Origin: Turritopsis dohrnii
Lineage: Eukaryota > Cnidaria > Hydrozoa > Anthoathecata > Oceaniidae
Direction of reading: 5' to 3'
Assembly (NCBI GenBank): GCA_027922465.2
Contig: BQMF02000096.1
Location: 372,001-436,000, forward strand
DNA length: 64,000 bases
Position numbers and translations under genes: made by a program. Position 1 is the first letter of the stretch, and each line of letters opens with the position of its first letter. Below are positions 50,501 through 63,246 of the stretch, piece after piece. The notes under the pieces are model-generated. The model was not told the origin of the DNA and ran no database searches. It saw only the letters and a list, made by a program, of their open reading frames with translations.

Positions 50501-53500
50501 TTCCACTGTAGAAAACAGAATGAATGGAATGCAGAAATCTGGCAGCTTTATTGAGAAATAGGGATGTGGGAGATGTGAGAGAATTGTTACTATGCTTTCA
50601 AAGTTTTGACATATCATTCAATGAACTACTACCCTATTTCCATCAATCCAGACAGAGAAGGTAATGAATAAATAATCAATAATCAAATATCACAAATTTC
50701 ACAATTAGTACTGTTGTCTCTCCCTAATTCGAATCCCTGTAATTTGATTTTTTCTATAATTCGAACTAATTCAAAATCACCGTGATATTTTATTTCCTTC
50801 GGAAACTCTTATAATTTAGCTACTTTCCATAATTCGAATCAAATTGATTAAGTAAATAATCAAATGATGTTCCAATTCTGCATTAGTCAAACCATGCTTT
50901 GGTTCTCATTTGGGAAAATAACCAACTCAGTGCAGATAGTCTGATTGACAAACACAACAGAAAAGTTTGAACATAATCAGAAATACCTCATCTGTTGTCT
51001 TGAAAGCATTATTGCCTTTATACGCTGAAGCACCTTTGCCACCAGCAATACTGAACCCAAGTCCTTTTGCATCACGTTTCAAAACAACAGGTATTGTCTA
51101 GATGTAAATAAAAGTTAAAAAAAATATCTCGAAATAACCCACAAATTAATACTTCACACACCACAACCAAATGTCTAGAAACTGAAAGTTGTACTGCCAC
51201 ATACGACATGTACTGTTACAGTATTGATATTTAAAAGGTGTGTATGTTGAAAGTGGAAACCCTTGGTGACACCATTACGTTACTTGGCGTTTGGTAGACA
51301 AATCGTGATATCAATCTCTTGTTTACACTACTACGCCACTGAAAGATTTTTGAAATTGACCTAGAATCATGCCATGATTCAATATTCAAAACAATGCGTT
51401 TCGATTTATGGATCTGCAGAAAGGTAAAACATTATGGGCTTAAGTGCTACTTTGAAATGCCTGCAACACATGATTGAATACAACCACAATTTATTTCAAA
51501 GAAAGTAACATGCTACAAAATGTTTTGAAACCAAAGTTACTCTAATGAGAAGTAGTGATAAAGGTGTTCTTACAGAAGCGGATCACTACAAAATAAAACA
51601 GCATCAACAGTCAGAATTTTAAAAACTTCCTGATCATAACAAAACAAAAAACTAAGTAGTGGCTCATGAAAAAACTTGCCAAGAAAAGTAAAAGTATTTT
51701 CAACATACTCGGACTTTCCAACAACGAGAAACAATGCTTTTTTTGGACGATCTTTGCCTTTCAATAGCCATTATGATATATTTCATAATAGATTTTTCTG
51801 GCTACTTCTTGAGAAAACAAGCTAAAATCCTTTTTAATAACCGGATCTCATGTCTAACAAAGGATCTACTGCCAAGACATAATCAAGTTTATAAAACTGA
51901 TACAATGCAATGGTTCTTGAACTTGTTCCAACACTTAATATTTAACCATTTCGAAATTCTCAAACATGATTAATTCCATTGCTTAATACAAGCCCATCAT
52001 AAAAAAACATGAATCAAAATTATTAAAACGTTGAACAATTAGATCAAAAGGCAACAATCACATAAATTTCTGTAATTAGTAACAAAAATTAACAGTGTCA
52101 TTCAATTTGATCGCGTGCTTCATGACAACATCAATTTAACTGACATCATAACACAATGGCATGTTTTTGTGTGAATACGATCATGAAGGTTTTTAACAAC
52201 AATGTTAAAACAATTTGGACAGCTGTTCAGAGATTCATACAAATCTTTTCATGTTTACACAATAAGATAGGGGCAAAACTAAAACATCCATGTTATAATA
52301 CCAACTTCTGACTGTTCGTGCAGAGATGAAGTTTGAATTAAAATAAATATGATTGCACTGTGGGAAACCTCCTTTAACAAAATTAATGTAAATGTTCATT
52401 TGCTGAATGCATATATAAATCATCATCGTTCTGTCATAAAGAAAAAGACAAAACAATATTTTTGAGACATCAAGGTCTTGTTTAAATTCAAAACTTTCTT
52501 TTGAAATTGAAATTTGATTTGGCGGTAAATTAATAAATAATATTAATATTAAATATTATTTAATAATCTATATATTAATAGCCGATTCTCCGTTTGTTTG
52601 TTTGTCTGTAAGTCACGCAAAATGGTAGATTGAGTTGTGAGCGAAATTATTTAATGGTGTGTCATGAAACAAAATGTTTTTTGCTTTTCTTTTAATAATT
52701 TAATTTCTTTTATTTGTTAAGTGCTTCTGATCAAACGTTTCTTTTATTCAGTTTATTCATTTAGCACGTGCCTTTTTTCTCTCCTCCAGTGTGAACTTTT
52801 TAAGAAGAGAAACCATTTTCGCCCTGTTTGATAGCACCCATGTTAGAGCGCGTAACTTTTTTAAAACAAAAACTAATAAAAAGTTGAAGTTTTTTCTTCC
52901 TACGTTTTGAGTGTATTGTTGTACTGATCAACGATTGGTTTTAAAAAATAAATAAGTAACACATAATGAAAAACCTGAAAAATAGTTAATGTAACACTGA
53001 TGTAACACTGACTGCACACCAGAGGTTATGATTTCGAATCTTTTCCAAGTTGTATGAGCCGATTATAAGGAAATTTGACATTTATTGATACAGTGATACA
53101 GAGCAGGTAAACATGGGCGGCGAGCGATGCCGCCTTGGCGGCTAGTATTAAATAATAACCACCTTGTTTTTTTTAAATATATGTGCTCCAACTAACTTTC
53201 TAATAAAACTATTTTCTATTTTTGTATGTCATGAAAAGAAGAAAAAACTTTCAAAAAGTCAAGATGAAAAAGAGATCCTGTTATTTGTTACATAAAATGC
53301 ATGTTTTTATAAGTTTGTCAATGTGCTTCCCCTTATTACCGAGATATAAACAGAACATTGATAAAAAAAAACATGATGATGATGCACATACCTCTGCAGC
53401 AATTTCAATATCTTCAACTTCAGGTTCCTCAGCAAAGCGCACATTCTTTTCTTCGCGCTGCTACAAAACAAACAAGGGGATGACTGATAGGTGATATCTG

Positions 53501-56500
53501 AAAGCAGGGAAAATTAAAAAAAAGAAGTAATTTATTAATACTTTGAGAGCAATTGAAATTTGTTCCTCATCGGTGACTTCCCGTAAAACTATGACGGTAA
53601 CAGGGCTTGTAGCTTCTTTTAAGACAGTAACAGCCTCATCGTGAGTGTGTAGTGATATGTCTACTTCATTCACCTGTACGAAATAGTTCAAAAAAACTAA
53701 CTTAAGTGAACCTAAGTCACAATTTTTTTATTACATCTAGTACAATGATTTTCCATGTGTATTGATTTTTCTATAACAAAGTGTTGCAAAACAAAAATAG
53801 TCTATCATAGGATAGGATCGAAGTATTTACAAAAGCTATATCATCCATTTTTGCATCTCATAAAATGTCTGACCTTAATGATTTGGTCACCAATTCTCAA
53901 CACTCCTTGCACAACAGCTGGCCCATCTGTATTTATCTTCGAAATGAATACACCCTACAGATGGAAATAACATTTGGCATGATGTAACTTTGGCTTTAGA
54001 TGGTATAGGATTACCTGATTATCTGTGAAATACAAGTTCAAGTGCTATTGAGGTATTTGAGTTAAAAACAATTCCTGTCAGATCTAATCATTAGCCCCTC
54101 CGGAATAACATATCTGCTGTTTCTTAAGAACAGCAAACGGTTGACAAAAACAATAAAGGCTACTCATTATAAAGCCTTACTAAGTTCACAAACTGTGCAG
54201 AGAACAAACATTAACAGACAAACAAACAAACACAATGACAATAAGTTAAGTCTCAGTCATTCAGTCGCTTAGTCTTGTGTTCAGTCATTATTCCAAAATC
54301 ATTTGATTCATTGGATTTCCATTGACGAAATCGAGGTTAGTAATGTATATACCTGGTCTTGGAATTCTTCGTTTGAGTTACCTGCTGCCAACTATTACAT
54401 AAGAAAAAAAACATTTACTCAATTTATATTTATCACTACGTTTACACCAGAATTATTATATTATCATATTTATCATGATTACCCTAATTTAAGATGGTAA
54501 CAAATTTAAAGCATTTTGTTTTAATTCTGTTTTTATTTCGCTTTTTCTCGTTAACTTTATCTTTCCGTCTGGTTGTAATTTACGACTTAATTGAACACTG
54601 ATTTTATTAATACCATCAAAAAACAATATACAGCAAATTACATGGAAAGAGTAGTTAACTACAAATGGGATTTTCTATTAAGATTTTATCAATACACGGA
54701 ACATTATTTCTGGAGATTTTATCTGATTTTATGGTAACGTTCACTGAATACTCTTAACATTAAATTTCTTATGAGGATAACAAAACCATTTTCTCTATTT
54801 TAATTTTTTATTTACATTTTTATTTAACAATCCAACTTTGTGCTGTCAATATTTTCTGGCTGAACAAGTAATATTGTTAAAATACTGAGATTAAAACTGA
54901 CTCACTTAAAACACAGTGTAACACATAAGGTTAATAAATTAATAATTAGTTATGACGAAAATCTAAATTGGTGAAATGTTAAACTTTGTGTAGTCTAGGA
55001 CCTTTTTATGGTTAATACTTATATTGAAATGTTAAAATGAAATTTCCACAGTATACTCATTTTATTTTCTTTATTCTGTTAATTACAACGAAAGAATTAG
55101 ATACAAAACAATGCAAATTGATTGCTAGAGAGAAATTTGTTGTGCAAAAAAAACGCTGTAACGGATTGGGGTTGTATTTCAAGAAACTGTTAATCTAGGA
55201 CTCCCCCTGAAAACATCCATGTTTGATTGTTAATGCCACTTCTAACACTCTTGTTATAAACCATTGCTTTGTTTGTTGTTGCCGTTGTTTGCTGTTGTTA
55301 TTGTTTTGTTTGTTGTTGAAATAATTTTGTTAAGTGTGGTCAACTGTCTTGTAATGTCTAGTCCGTTAGTAGTGTCAGTAACATTCATCTTAATGGATAG
55401 ATAGTAACAACAGTAACAACGGTGCTTTTGTGAAAATGCAAAGGTCACATTATGATGGAAATGGCGATTCGCACAGGATGGTCGTTGATATAGAAATTTC
55501 TAGCCCTTGATGACAACAAGCAGCTTTCCAAAGTAAGCAACAGTACCATGTTCATTGGGGAAAGTCGGGAATCTAATGTTGTTACTAAGGTAAAACATAG
55601 CCTCTTTAACAGTTGAACAGCTGGGACCGTCATTCAGTGGATGTTTTAATCAAGACTCATGACGATGCCCAGTTTTCCAAGAAACGTGCAAACATCAAAA
55701 ATTAGTTTTATATTCAAAGAAATTTGGGAGGGAAACTCAGTGTTGGCAAGTAACTAAATTCCGTCAGTGAAGTGGTGCAACAGTGCGTGAAGCAATTTTT
55801 TTTAACACAAATCAGACCAGTGAACAAAATCACCAAAAAGTCACTGCAACAAAGAGGATCTTCATGGAAATAGTGTGTATATTTATATAGAAACGCACTC
55901 CTTCCCAGTGATTTTTCATCAAACTTGCCCACTGGGAGACGGCTTCTTTCAGACACAACAGTGAGAACAACTGAGAAAAAAAGTCCAGTTTTAAAAAAGA
56001 CTTAAATATAATTCGTGAAAATAAAAATACAATTTATGATTATACCTCCTCATCTTCATCAAATGTTGTCGTGCCCATACCCCCAGCAATATTAATTCCA
56101 AGGCCATTTTCATCACGGTACAATGTAGTGGTTATCTGAAATAGAGAGGATTATAGATTTTCGAAAAAAAAAATAGATTGAATGAAGCAATAACAGAGCA
56201 AGTACCAGTTGAACATACCTCTTCATACACTTTCGTTATAGTTTTCTGCTCTACACTTGAATTTAACTCCTCAGTCTCATTAATCTTTTCATTTGTGCCT
56301 TCATCATCATCTTCCTCTTCTTCTTCTTCCTCTTCTTCTACAAACAGATGGCTAGGGTCTTTCCGTGGCTTAAAGGGTTCTTTTTTAAAATCTGCAGGCC
56401 TCGGTGTGTCTCTTCTTTTATATTTGTGTGTTGGTCCTATAAAAAAAATTTTATTATCAAGTATTGGAAAGACTGACATTCATTAATGCATTCGAGAAAA

Positions 56501-59500
56501 AAACTCCAAAGTTATACCTCTAGTTGAATCTATCACAACAAAATCATCAGCTTGTTGAACATTCGTTTCGACATCGGTCACACCAAATGATACCTGTAGC
56601 AATGAAATTCAACTTTTAATATTCTTTTTGTATATCATAACATCCAAATTTCAACATTATATGCATAACACAAGCACATATTCTATGGTTGTATAAAAAT
56701 TAGTCTTCACAGCAGCTAGCAGTCTTCTGTAGTTTTTCATTTTAAGTACTTTGTGTACCACTGGTCAGTAAAAGACCTATATTGACTTGACCTATATTAA
56801 TTTCAATTTTGGGATGGTCAAGGTTTCCTTTCAGGCTGTTCTTTAAATCATAAAACTATCAAATGACCATATTAACACAAGTATAGAATTAACCTAAATG
56901 CTCCACAATTCCCTGTTTTTTAAATTACCTTACCAAGAAAATTTTTTTTTCAAACTGACTGCATCAATCATTAGTTCTGTATAGGATACTTTCATTCATA
57001 GAAGATTAAGTAGTAACTTAAAAGAAACGACTGAATGCTTCAAAATTAAAAATGAAATAATGAAATACTTAGTGCCTGAAATATAGAATGAAGACAAAGA
57101 TTTCCCTCATTCACTATAGAATCTAGCTCTCAAAGAAAAATACTGCAGGTAAAACATTATACAGTTTTTAGCAGACCTCAAGTGAAAGGGTTAACACAAG
57201 CTACCTTGGTGATAGGATCGCTTTGTGGTTCGTCGGTATCTAAATGGTCAAGTTTCTCTTCGCTTTTTCTCTTGGAAATACTGGAAAGTATGTTTTGAAG
57301 TTGCGTGTTGTCAGTGTCTTGAATTATTCGTTTTCCTTTTAAGTGATGCGGCGTATCTTTTCGTTCCCACTTATAAGATTTTTCTCCGATCACATCATCT
57401 GTGATAATGAAATTGACGCGTTTATCTTCTCCATCTTCTTCATCATCGTCTTCATCTTCAGAACTGCCATCATCCTATAGAGAGAATCAACAACATTCAC
57501 AAGTTCCCTTGTGAAAACCAATCAAGAATATATTTATGAAAACATTTTGGCAATGGCAAGCTTCGAGATGCATTACAAATTTCCAGTACAAATTCTGTGA
57601 AAACCTTTTAATATAATAAAGTCTCCTTTAAGATAGGGTCAACAAAAAGTTCACTGTTAAACAACAACAACTTCAGTCTTCTCATTATGAGGCGTGAGAT
57701 CGCACTATAACCCTCACTATAACGCCTCTAGAGTTAGTTAAGACATGCTTTTAATCACACACACACATACTCTTTAAAAACATGCTCAACTTATTATATT
57801 AGTTTTCGTGCTCAATTGACAACAAAGGATAACTTAAGTATATAAGTGATTATTCACCAATTCTGTGGGCTGATTGCACACCTCCAAGACTTGAATGTTT
57901 TAATACACAAATTTAAAGATTGAAAAAAAGTATAAGTGTGACATCGCAAGCCTTGGGTTAGTTAAGTACCACGATCTATCACACCTCTGATTTAAATATT
58001 GAGAAGACTGAATAACACTTCTAACACTTCACGTAAAGGGCAACATGTGCTCTAGAAGTGTTAAAAAGATTCTTGGAGATAACCTAGTGCTCGTGTAAAT
58101 TTGTCACGTATAATTTAACAAAGATAGCTTAGTTTTTAGAGTCACCCGAACTTTGCATTATGTTGGATACAGATGAAAACAATTACATCTTCATCGCTGT
58201 CTTCCTCGTCAGGGATGCCGGCAATAGTCACACGTGGTTTGGAAACTTTTCCCGCTTCAGACTTCGGATCAGCATCTTTGTCAGCACCAGCATCATAATC
58301 TGCCAACAAGGGATTATCAATACCGCCGTCAGCACCAACAACTATAGTATCATCGATATTGTGGCTATGCCGTTTTTTTAAATCGATTTCATCTGATGGA
58401 TGATCATCAGGGTGACTCTGTTAAAAATAACACACTGAAAATAATCAGCAAATTTATGAAAGATAGAATTTTTAAAGCTGTTTTTAGTTACTTTTGCTTT
58501 TTATCAGATAATGATTCAAATAAAATCGGCTTATATTCTATATCAAATAATATACATAATCGGACAAATTTATGACCAAATCTGATCAATTTTATTTTAT
58601 TTTTATTTTTATTAAACGAATATTTATTTACAGGATTGTCACTTCAACAAATAAATGCTGTTATCAATATGAGTCCTGCATTAAAAAAAAAAAGAAAAAA
58701 AGAAAAAAAGTAGGGCCTTTAAATCACAAAAAAAAAGCAAGTCTACGAATATCTTGTATATTATATATTGTATAAGTATATCCCCAAACTTTCATACTTC
58801 CTTTTTTGGATAGAGAGCTTCAGACATTGAACCCCTCATAAAATGTAACAAAACCTACATCGCCTGAGCCGGATCTTTTTCGGATTAAATTAGGATGACG
58901 ATTTTTAAGGTCCTTCGGATAGGGAGTACCTTTTCTTGTCAGATGGGACTAAAAACAAAAGAAAGAACGTAGCTTTTTACATAGAAGAAATGTCTAAAAG
59001 AAACAAATAGTTCCAAAGAAATGGAATTCCTGTGTATAAAAGATAAAGAAAAATATTCTTCTATTCAGTTTAACTCAGCAAGAAAACTTTTCCAAAAGCC
59101 AGTGCAATGAAGAGCATTTTTATAGAAATAGTATGTGTATTATTGCTATTTACACTCCTTCGTAGTGATTTGTCAACAAATTTGCCCAATGGGACATACC
59201 TCCTTTGGATGTTCATCTTCATTTTCGAACTTGACTGCTGATGTGTCAAGAGTTCTCCAAGGCTTGTGATCACCTTGCTGGTCATAAATATCGTTAATGA
59301 AGTCTTCTAAACAAATAAAAAATAAAGGCTCCAAAATATCACAGGAGAAAGAGGTTGCTTATTAATATCTATGCGTTTAAGATGAAAATGTCTCCAAAGG
59401 ACATAGGAAGGGATATATGAGAGATAACAGAAGGTCTCAGAGTCTAATCTAGGCCAGAAGAGCGTCCATTGATCGGACACTGCCCTCTATGTTCTTTTTA

Positions 59501-62500
59501 AAAAAAAAAAATCACTTCACTTTAAAAACTTCAAAAATCACTTTTGTATAGGGGGTCACAGGTTTAACCCACCGAAATAAAGCTCAGGTTGGCCTTTTCC
59601 TGAAAAAAAGTGCCCTTTGTGATGTTCATAATGTGCCCTTTTTCCTACTGCTGTCCATTCTAGATTAGATCCAGGGTCTATTAGTAGAGATAACTAAAAT
59701 ATTGCACAACCTGTGGCAGTAACAACCACGTTATATGATCCATTATGATAACAATTCAAGTAAGCAAAACATGTTCAGGCATGCTTACTCTAAATTATTC
59801 TGAGATCTTCACAAGAACACAACCACATAATCTTTAGTTTATTTTGTTTAGTTTATTTTGGAAAAGGTCATGAAACTTACCTGAGCCAAACAATTCCTTG
59901 GCTAAATTTTCCCATCTCCACAAATAAAGTTCTCGGTCAAAAAAATGCTCCATTGGATTAATAACACTAAGCCTTAATTAAGTCCAAAAACAATAACTAT
60001 CTAAGATAAAATTTCGAAAAAAAGGAAAAGAAAAAAAAACAACAAGAATCTTCTGTTAGTATTTCCACAGCACAACAACACAATACTGCAAAATTAAAAA
60101 AAATAAGTAAACACATCTATGGTTTCTTTACATGAAATAAGAAACTGCATTGTGTGTTAAAATCCTTTCACAATTACAACTCTGGATAAACAAATCCAAA
60201 AGTATATCAACAAAACAAGTACTTCAAAAGGAATAGACAAATAAAAATGTAGTTGAAAAATAAAATTCTTCTGCAGTTCAAAAATCTTAGTTTTACACTT
60301 AAGCTTTCGTATTGTACACCATGGAAATTCTTTTGTGTTCAAGCGTCATATCAACTATCACTTTTCTTAATAGCTAGCAACCTGAAACCTTATCATATAT
60401 GTTATCAAAATCTGGAATCAGCTTCAAGTTGTTATAACAAATCATTCAATTTCCTTTCTTTTTTTTTTCATTTTTAATTTAATGTCTCAAATGTGGCCGT
60501 TTCGATGGTTATTGGTTTTTCTCTCAAATAAATCCTTAAGTGTTTGAAAACCATGATATATAATGGTTATACCGTTCGGAAGAAAGAAACATTACAGCCT
60601 TGAAATGTGTGAAGTATGTAAACTTCATAATCTCCATTACGAACAGTCCTTATTTCATGACAGGAAGTCGAGTGAAATACTAGTCATCAAATCATAAAGA
60701 GACATAAATAATAAAAAAACAAAACAAAACAAGCAGAACCAGATGCTCTTCCAAGCTAGAGGAATTCTGCATGAAAATTAAACAAACAATAGAGAACCGA
60801 AAGTTCCTTGGTAGACCTCATCAACAAGAAATTAAATGAAAACAAAAAACAGTTACTTGAATTAATTTACAATGTATCATATTCCTCACAGTAACAACGC
60901 AACAGAAAACATCACGACTCAATAAAATCTAGGATATGTTTTGTTGGTAGAGATGGAAAACTCTTTAAAGAGATCTAGAATATCTTTGCGATTACATCAC
61001 TACTATGAAATGAGCATTGAATCGTCGCAACTCTTATTCAAAACAGACACAATATCTTCTCATGAAATATTCGGAAATGCTGAATTTGATAAATTAATTC
61101 AAATAAAAAATTAATAAATTAAGAATGTGAAACGTACACATTTCAGAAGGAAACGTCACAGCTAAATTACCATGAGAATTTTTCACCAATGGGCAAAAAC
61201 ATACAAAACAGCAGAATCCTTTGATTGGTTTGATTGCAACTTTATAATAGTTGCCAATCTCCATTGACCTTTTTTTCTGTACAGTATTCTATTTATATGC
61301 ATTTAGAAATTCATCGTTTATGTTTTAAAGGAAGTTGCCAGTAGTACAATTAGAAACATTTTCCAAGCATTGTTTTTGTTTTTCTTAACAAATTTCCCAT
61401 TTTCAAGTGATTGTTTCTCTAAAAAAGCTATCCAAGTATAATGTCAAGTAGGAAGTGGTGTTTTGCTATTTCAAAAGACATTTGATAGTCTCGTGACATG
61501 CCGGAGAACAATCATAAATTGACAATTTTTGGTCTGAAAAAGGAGAAAAAAACACTCCTCCAAGGCTGTCAAAAAAAAACAACGTTGTTTTGGCTTGGAC
61601 TGAAAAAAACAAGGATTGTCAAAAAAAAGAGGAAATAAAAACAAATGAAAAACTTCAATCGGGAAGATAACAGAAGTTGTCTGATCACCTTAGAAAAACC
61701 TGTGAAAGATATTGTCTATTCCGTTTTCTGAATTTATTACTACTCGCTTAGGTCTGATTGAAGTGCACTGTAAATGAATTCTCCTTTTTGAAAAAAAAGC
61801 AGTAAAGGGAATAAATAAGACTATAAGAAGTATATCATTAGCCATATATAACAGATTAAACAAAAACAAAAATAAAACAAAAATAAACCAAACAGCTGCT
61901 CCATTTTGGAAAAGAACCTTTTCAAGTTTGATCATTACCAGATTATGTACAAAGTGAAAATAAAAGTTAAATATAATCTTGGTTCAACAATAGAAACTTT
62001 TGTGCTGAGATTAGTAGTGGTAAAATTTTTAAATAATTCAGGTTTTAATTCAACAGAAGTTTCAGGAAAGGAAAGCCCATCAAACCATTTTACTTCCAGC
62101 TTAATTTTAACAACCAGTAGCCAGGAATGATGTTAAACTCAACTGCTATGTGACAAATGTCCTACAATACCATGCTTGTGTAACTTGATTCTTTTGCAAG
62201 AGCACAAAGTTGTTCATAAACACATAATTAAGTTTTCCCAGGTTGGAAAGACAATACAACAACAAAACATATAACAACAGCAACATTTTTTTCTTATTAT
62301 AGCTGTTTTGCTTTTACTTCGACTAAAACTTCCAGACACCTTATCACTTTCATTTCAAACTAGACTCATAATGCCACAAGAGTGATTAGCAATCATTTAT
62401 AAATGTCTCCAAAATCATGTTCTAATCTTGTACAAAAACATGTTTAACTTTTCTTAACTATCAAATGTGCCCTGAATTGATTTTATCAACAATTAAAGAA

Positions 62501-63246
62501 CTGAGTAACAAAACATTTCAAACAGCATTTTTATGTCTTCATTAAAAACAAAACCTACGTTTTAGAGTGTATGTTTTACGTCCGTTTCAGAATAATAACA
62601 AAAAACTTAATTAAGGAGAAACTACTGCTTACCAATGCTAGATGGTTTCAAAGCCTCCTGCGGGAAGAGAAAACAGGTCAAAACTTTCTCCGCAGAATGT
62701 AAGTCATCTTCTACTTGCAGTTTTAATACGGATTGAGACTAGAGAAATATGAAACATTTTCAATGGAAAAAAACTCTTTAAAAAAAACAACAAACTAACA
62801 TAGTTTTTTTTACGTTTTGTAGCATGACTTGAACAAAAGTAAACAAAAACACATCTTTATTACGCAAATAAACAAATTAGTTGTTGAAAACTTATAGACA
62901 GATACATACATGTAAAATAAATAAAAATAAACACTAACCTGATTTTGAGACAACCATAGAGCTTTGAGAGGTAAATTCGATACAGTTAATGGTAAATTTT
63001 CCAATCTAAATAAATGTTAGAATAAAGAATTAGAGATTGAATTTTCAAAACTGGCTTGAAATAGTTTTGAAGTTTAATTCTATTTTCAACTTATGATTGA
63101 ACACCAAATAATTCATAAAAATAAATTTACTTATTTCCAGATAGTGCAAGGACTGTTAAGCTTTTGCAAGTACCAATCTCTTTCGGAACTTTTGCGATTT
63201 CATTTTCCCTTGCAGAAAGTACACTGAGACGGGTGCATTGGCCAAT
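44559..63246 (-). CDS. SCRIB: Scribble polarity scaffold, 3' portion (last LRRs to four PDZ domains)
   Basis: Exons, all in phase: 63246..63131, 63005..62939, 62738..62633, 59306..59200, 58948..58859, 58417..58187, 57474..57205, 56593..56518, 56436..56219, 56135..56046, 53954..53874, 53673..53542, 53460..53392, 51097..50987, 49977..49897, 49287..49117, 47214..47161, 46881..46771, 46450..46274, 46121..46005, 45555..45493, 45354..45136, 45015..44902, 44759..44559. LRRs (LTVLALSGNK; LPLKALWLSQNQ) are followed by a linker with RKDTPHHLK and RRDTPRP plus an acidic tract. PDZ1 has NGLGINIAGG, PDZ2 KGLGFSIAGG, PDZ3 GPLGLSIVGG and PDZ4 EKLGISIRGG as peptide-binding loops. This LAP-family layout is Scribble, a basolateral cell-polarity scaffold acting with Dlg and Lgl. 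PDZ order and linkers match the human protein. The 5' LRR exons lie beyond the right edge. Confidence 0.93.
46910..46965. repeat. ATATACAC-type simple repeat
   Basis: Short GAGATATACACATATA repeats with TA and GA runs, in the intron before the PDZ3 first exon. Simple-sequence DNA only. Confidence 0.6.
47272..47390. repeat. hairpin MITE copy
   Basis: CCCAGTGAGCAAAATCGTC...CACTGCAATGAAGAGA...GCACTCCTTCACAGTG...TTTGCCCACTGGG, full-length, in the Scribble intron before exon 47214..47161, about 58 bp from its acceptor. Confidence 0.85.
47391..49116. other. long Scribble intron between PDZ2 and PDZ3
   Basis: Apart from the MITE at its left end, I see no exon, array or inverted repeat in this AT-rich intron. 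Confidence 0.5.
49346..49578 (-). repeat. tRNA-derived SINE, full-length copy
   Basis: On the minus strand a tRNA-like head carries an A box (TGGTGTAGTGGTTAGTATC, 49567-49549) and a B box (TGTTCGAGTCC, 49524-49514), followed by a unique body and a short TTAC tail at 49346. It sits in the Scribble intron within the PDZ2 coding region. The head is degenerate, so this is a SINE and not a functional tRNA gene. The 3' body recurs at 20985-21119. Confidence 0.85.
49978..50986. other. Scribble intron within PDZ2
   Basis: No repeat or exon recognised in about 1 kb of AT-rich intron. Confidence 0.5.
51098..52566. other. Scribble intron between PDZ1 and PDZ2, proximal part
   Basis: Nothing supported apart from scattered short frames without motifs. 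The distal part holds the Helitron-like element. Confidence 0.5.
52567..53145 (+). mobile_element. non-autonomous Helitron-like element
   Basis: The 5' end TCTATATATTAATAGCCG follows an A. The 3' end is a perfect GCCGCC-TT-GGCGGC hairpin (53129-53142) running into CTAG, followed by T. A 5' TC, a 3' CTRR with hairpin and insertion between A and T are the Helitron hallmarks. The hairpin abuts CTAG instead of lying several bases upstream, which is unusual. 579 bp, no Rep/helicase frame. It lies in the Scribble intron between PDZ1 and PDZ2. Confidence 0.5.
53955..56045. other. Scribble intron within PDZ1
   Basis: It carries a full-length hairpin MITE at 55816-55936 (GACCAGTGAACAAAATC...GCACTCCTTCCCAGTG...TTGCCCACTGGG). 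No other feature is supported. Confidence 0.55.
56594..57204. other. Scribble linker-region intron
   Basis: AT-rich intron, nothing recognised. Confidence 0.45.
57475..58186. other. Scribble linker-region intron
   Basis: AT-rich intron, no exon or repeat recognised. Confidence 0.45.
59088..59193. repeat. hairpin MITE abutting a Scribble splice donor
   Basis: The copy's GCCCAATGGG terminus ends at 59193. On the coding (minus) strand the intron begins GTATGT and the next bases are the MITE's CCCATTGGGC end, so the element starts directly after the six-base donor. Inner blocks are CAATGAAGAGC and CACTCCTTCGTAGTG. Confidence 0.85.
59437..59685. repeat. possible small TIR element
   Basis: AGTCTAATCTAGGCCAG near 59438 and TCTAGATTAGATCCAGGG near 59668 contain inverted TCTAATCTAG / CTAGATTAGA. 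The middle has two copies of GTGCCCTTT. The edges are not well defined. Confidence 0.35.
59881..59953 (-). CDS. possible alternative first exon of Scribble (PDZ-only form)
   Basis: An ATG-started 24-codon frame (MEHFFDRELYLWRWENLAKE...) ends at a GTAAGT donor in phase 1. That is the phase needed to join exon 59306..59200, the same junction used by LRR exon 62738..62633. Read as an internal exon after the LRRs, sequence upstream of the ATG brings an in-frame stop from the likely acceptor at about 59998. It therefore makes most sense as an alternative start producing a protein without LRRs. No promoter can be named. Confidence 0.4.
59954..62632. other. long Scribble intron after the LRR exons
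   Basis: About 2.7 kb of AT-rich, homopolymer-rich DNA without recognisable exons. If the 59881-59953 exon is an alternative start, its promoter should lie in this stretch. Confidence 0.5.

Noticed and set aside
56178..56486. Plus-strand frame with a run of serines
   Set aside because: Antisense of the acidic Glu/Asp tract of the Scribble linker exon.
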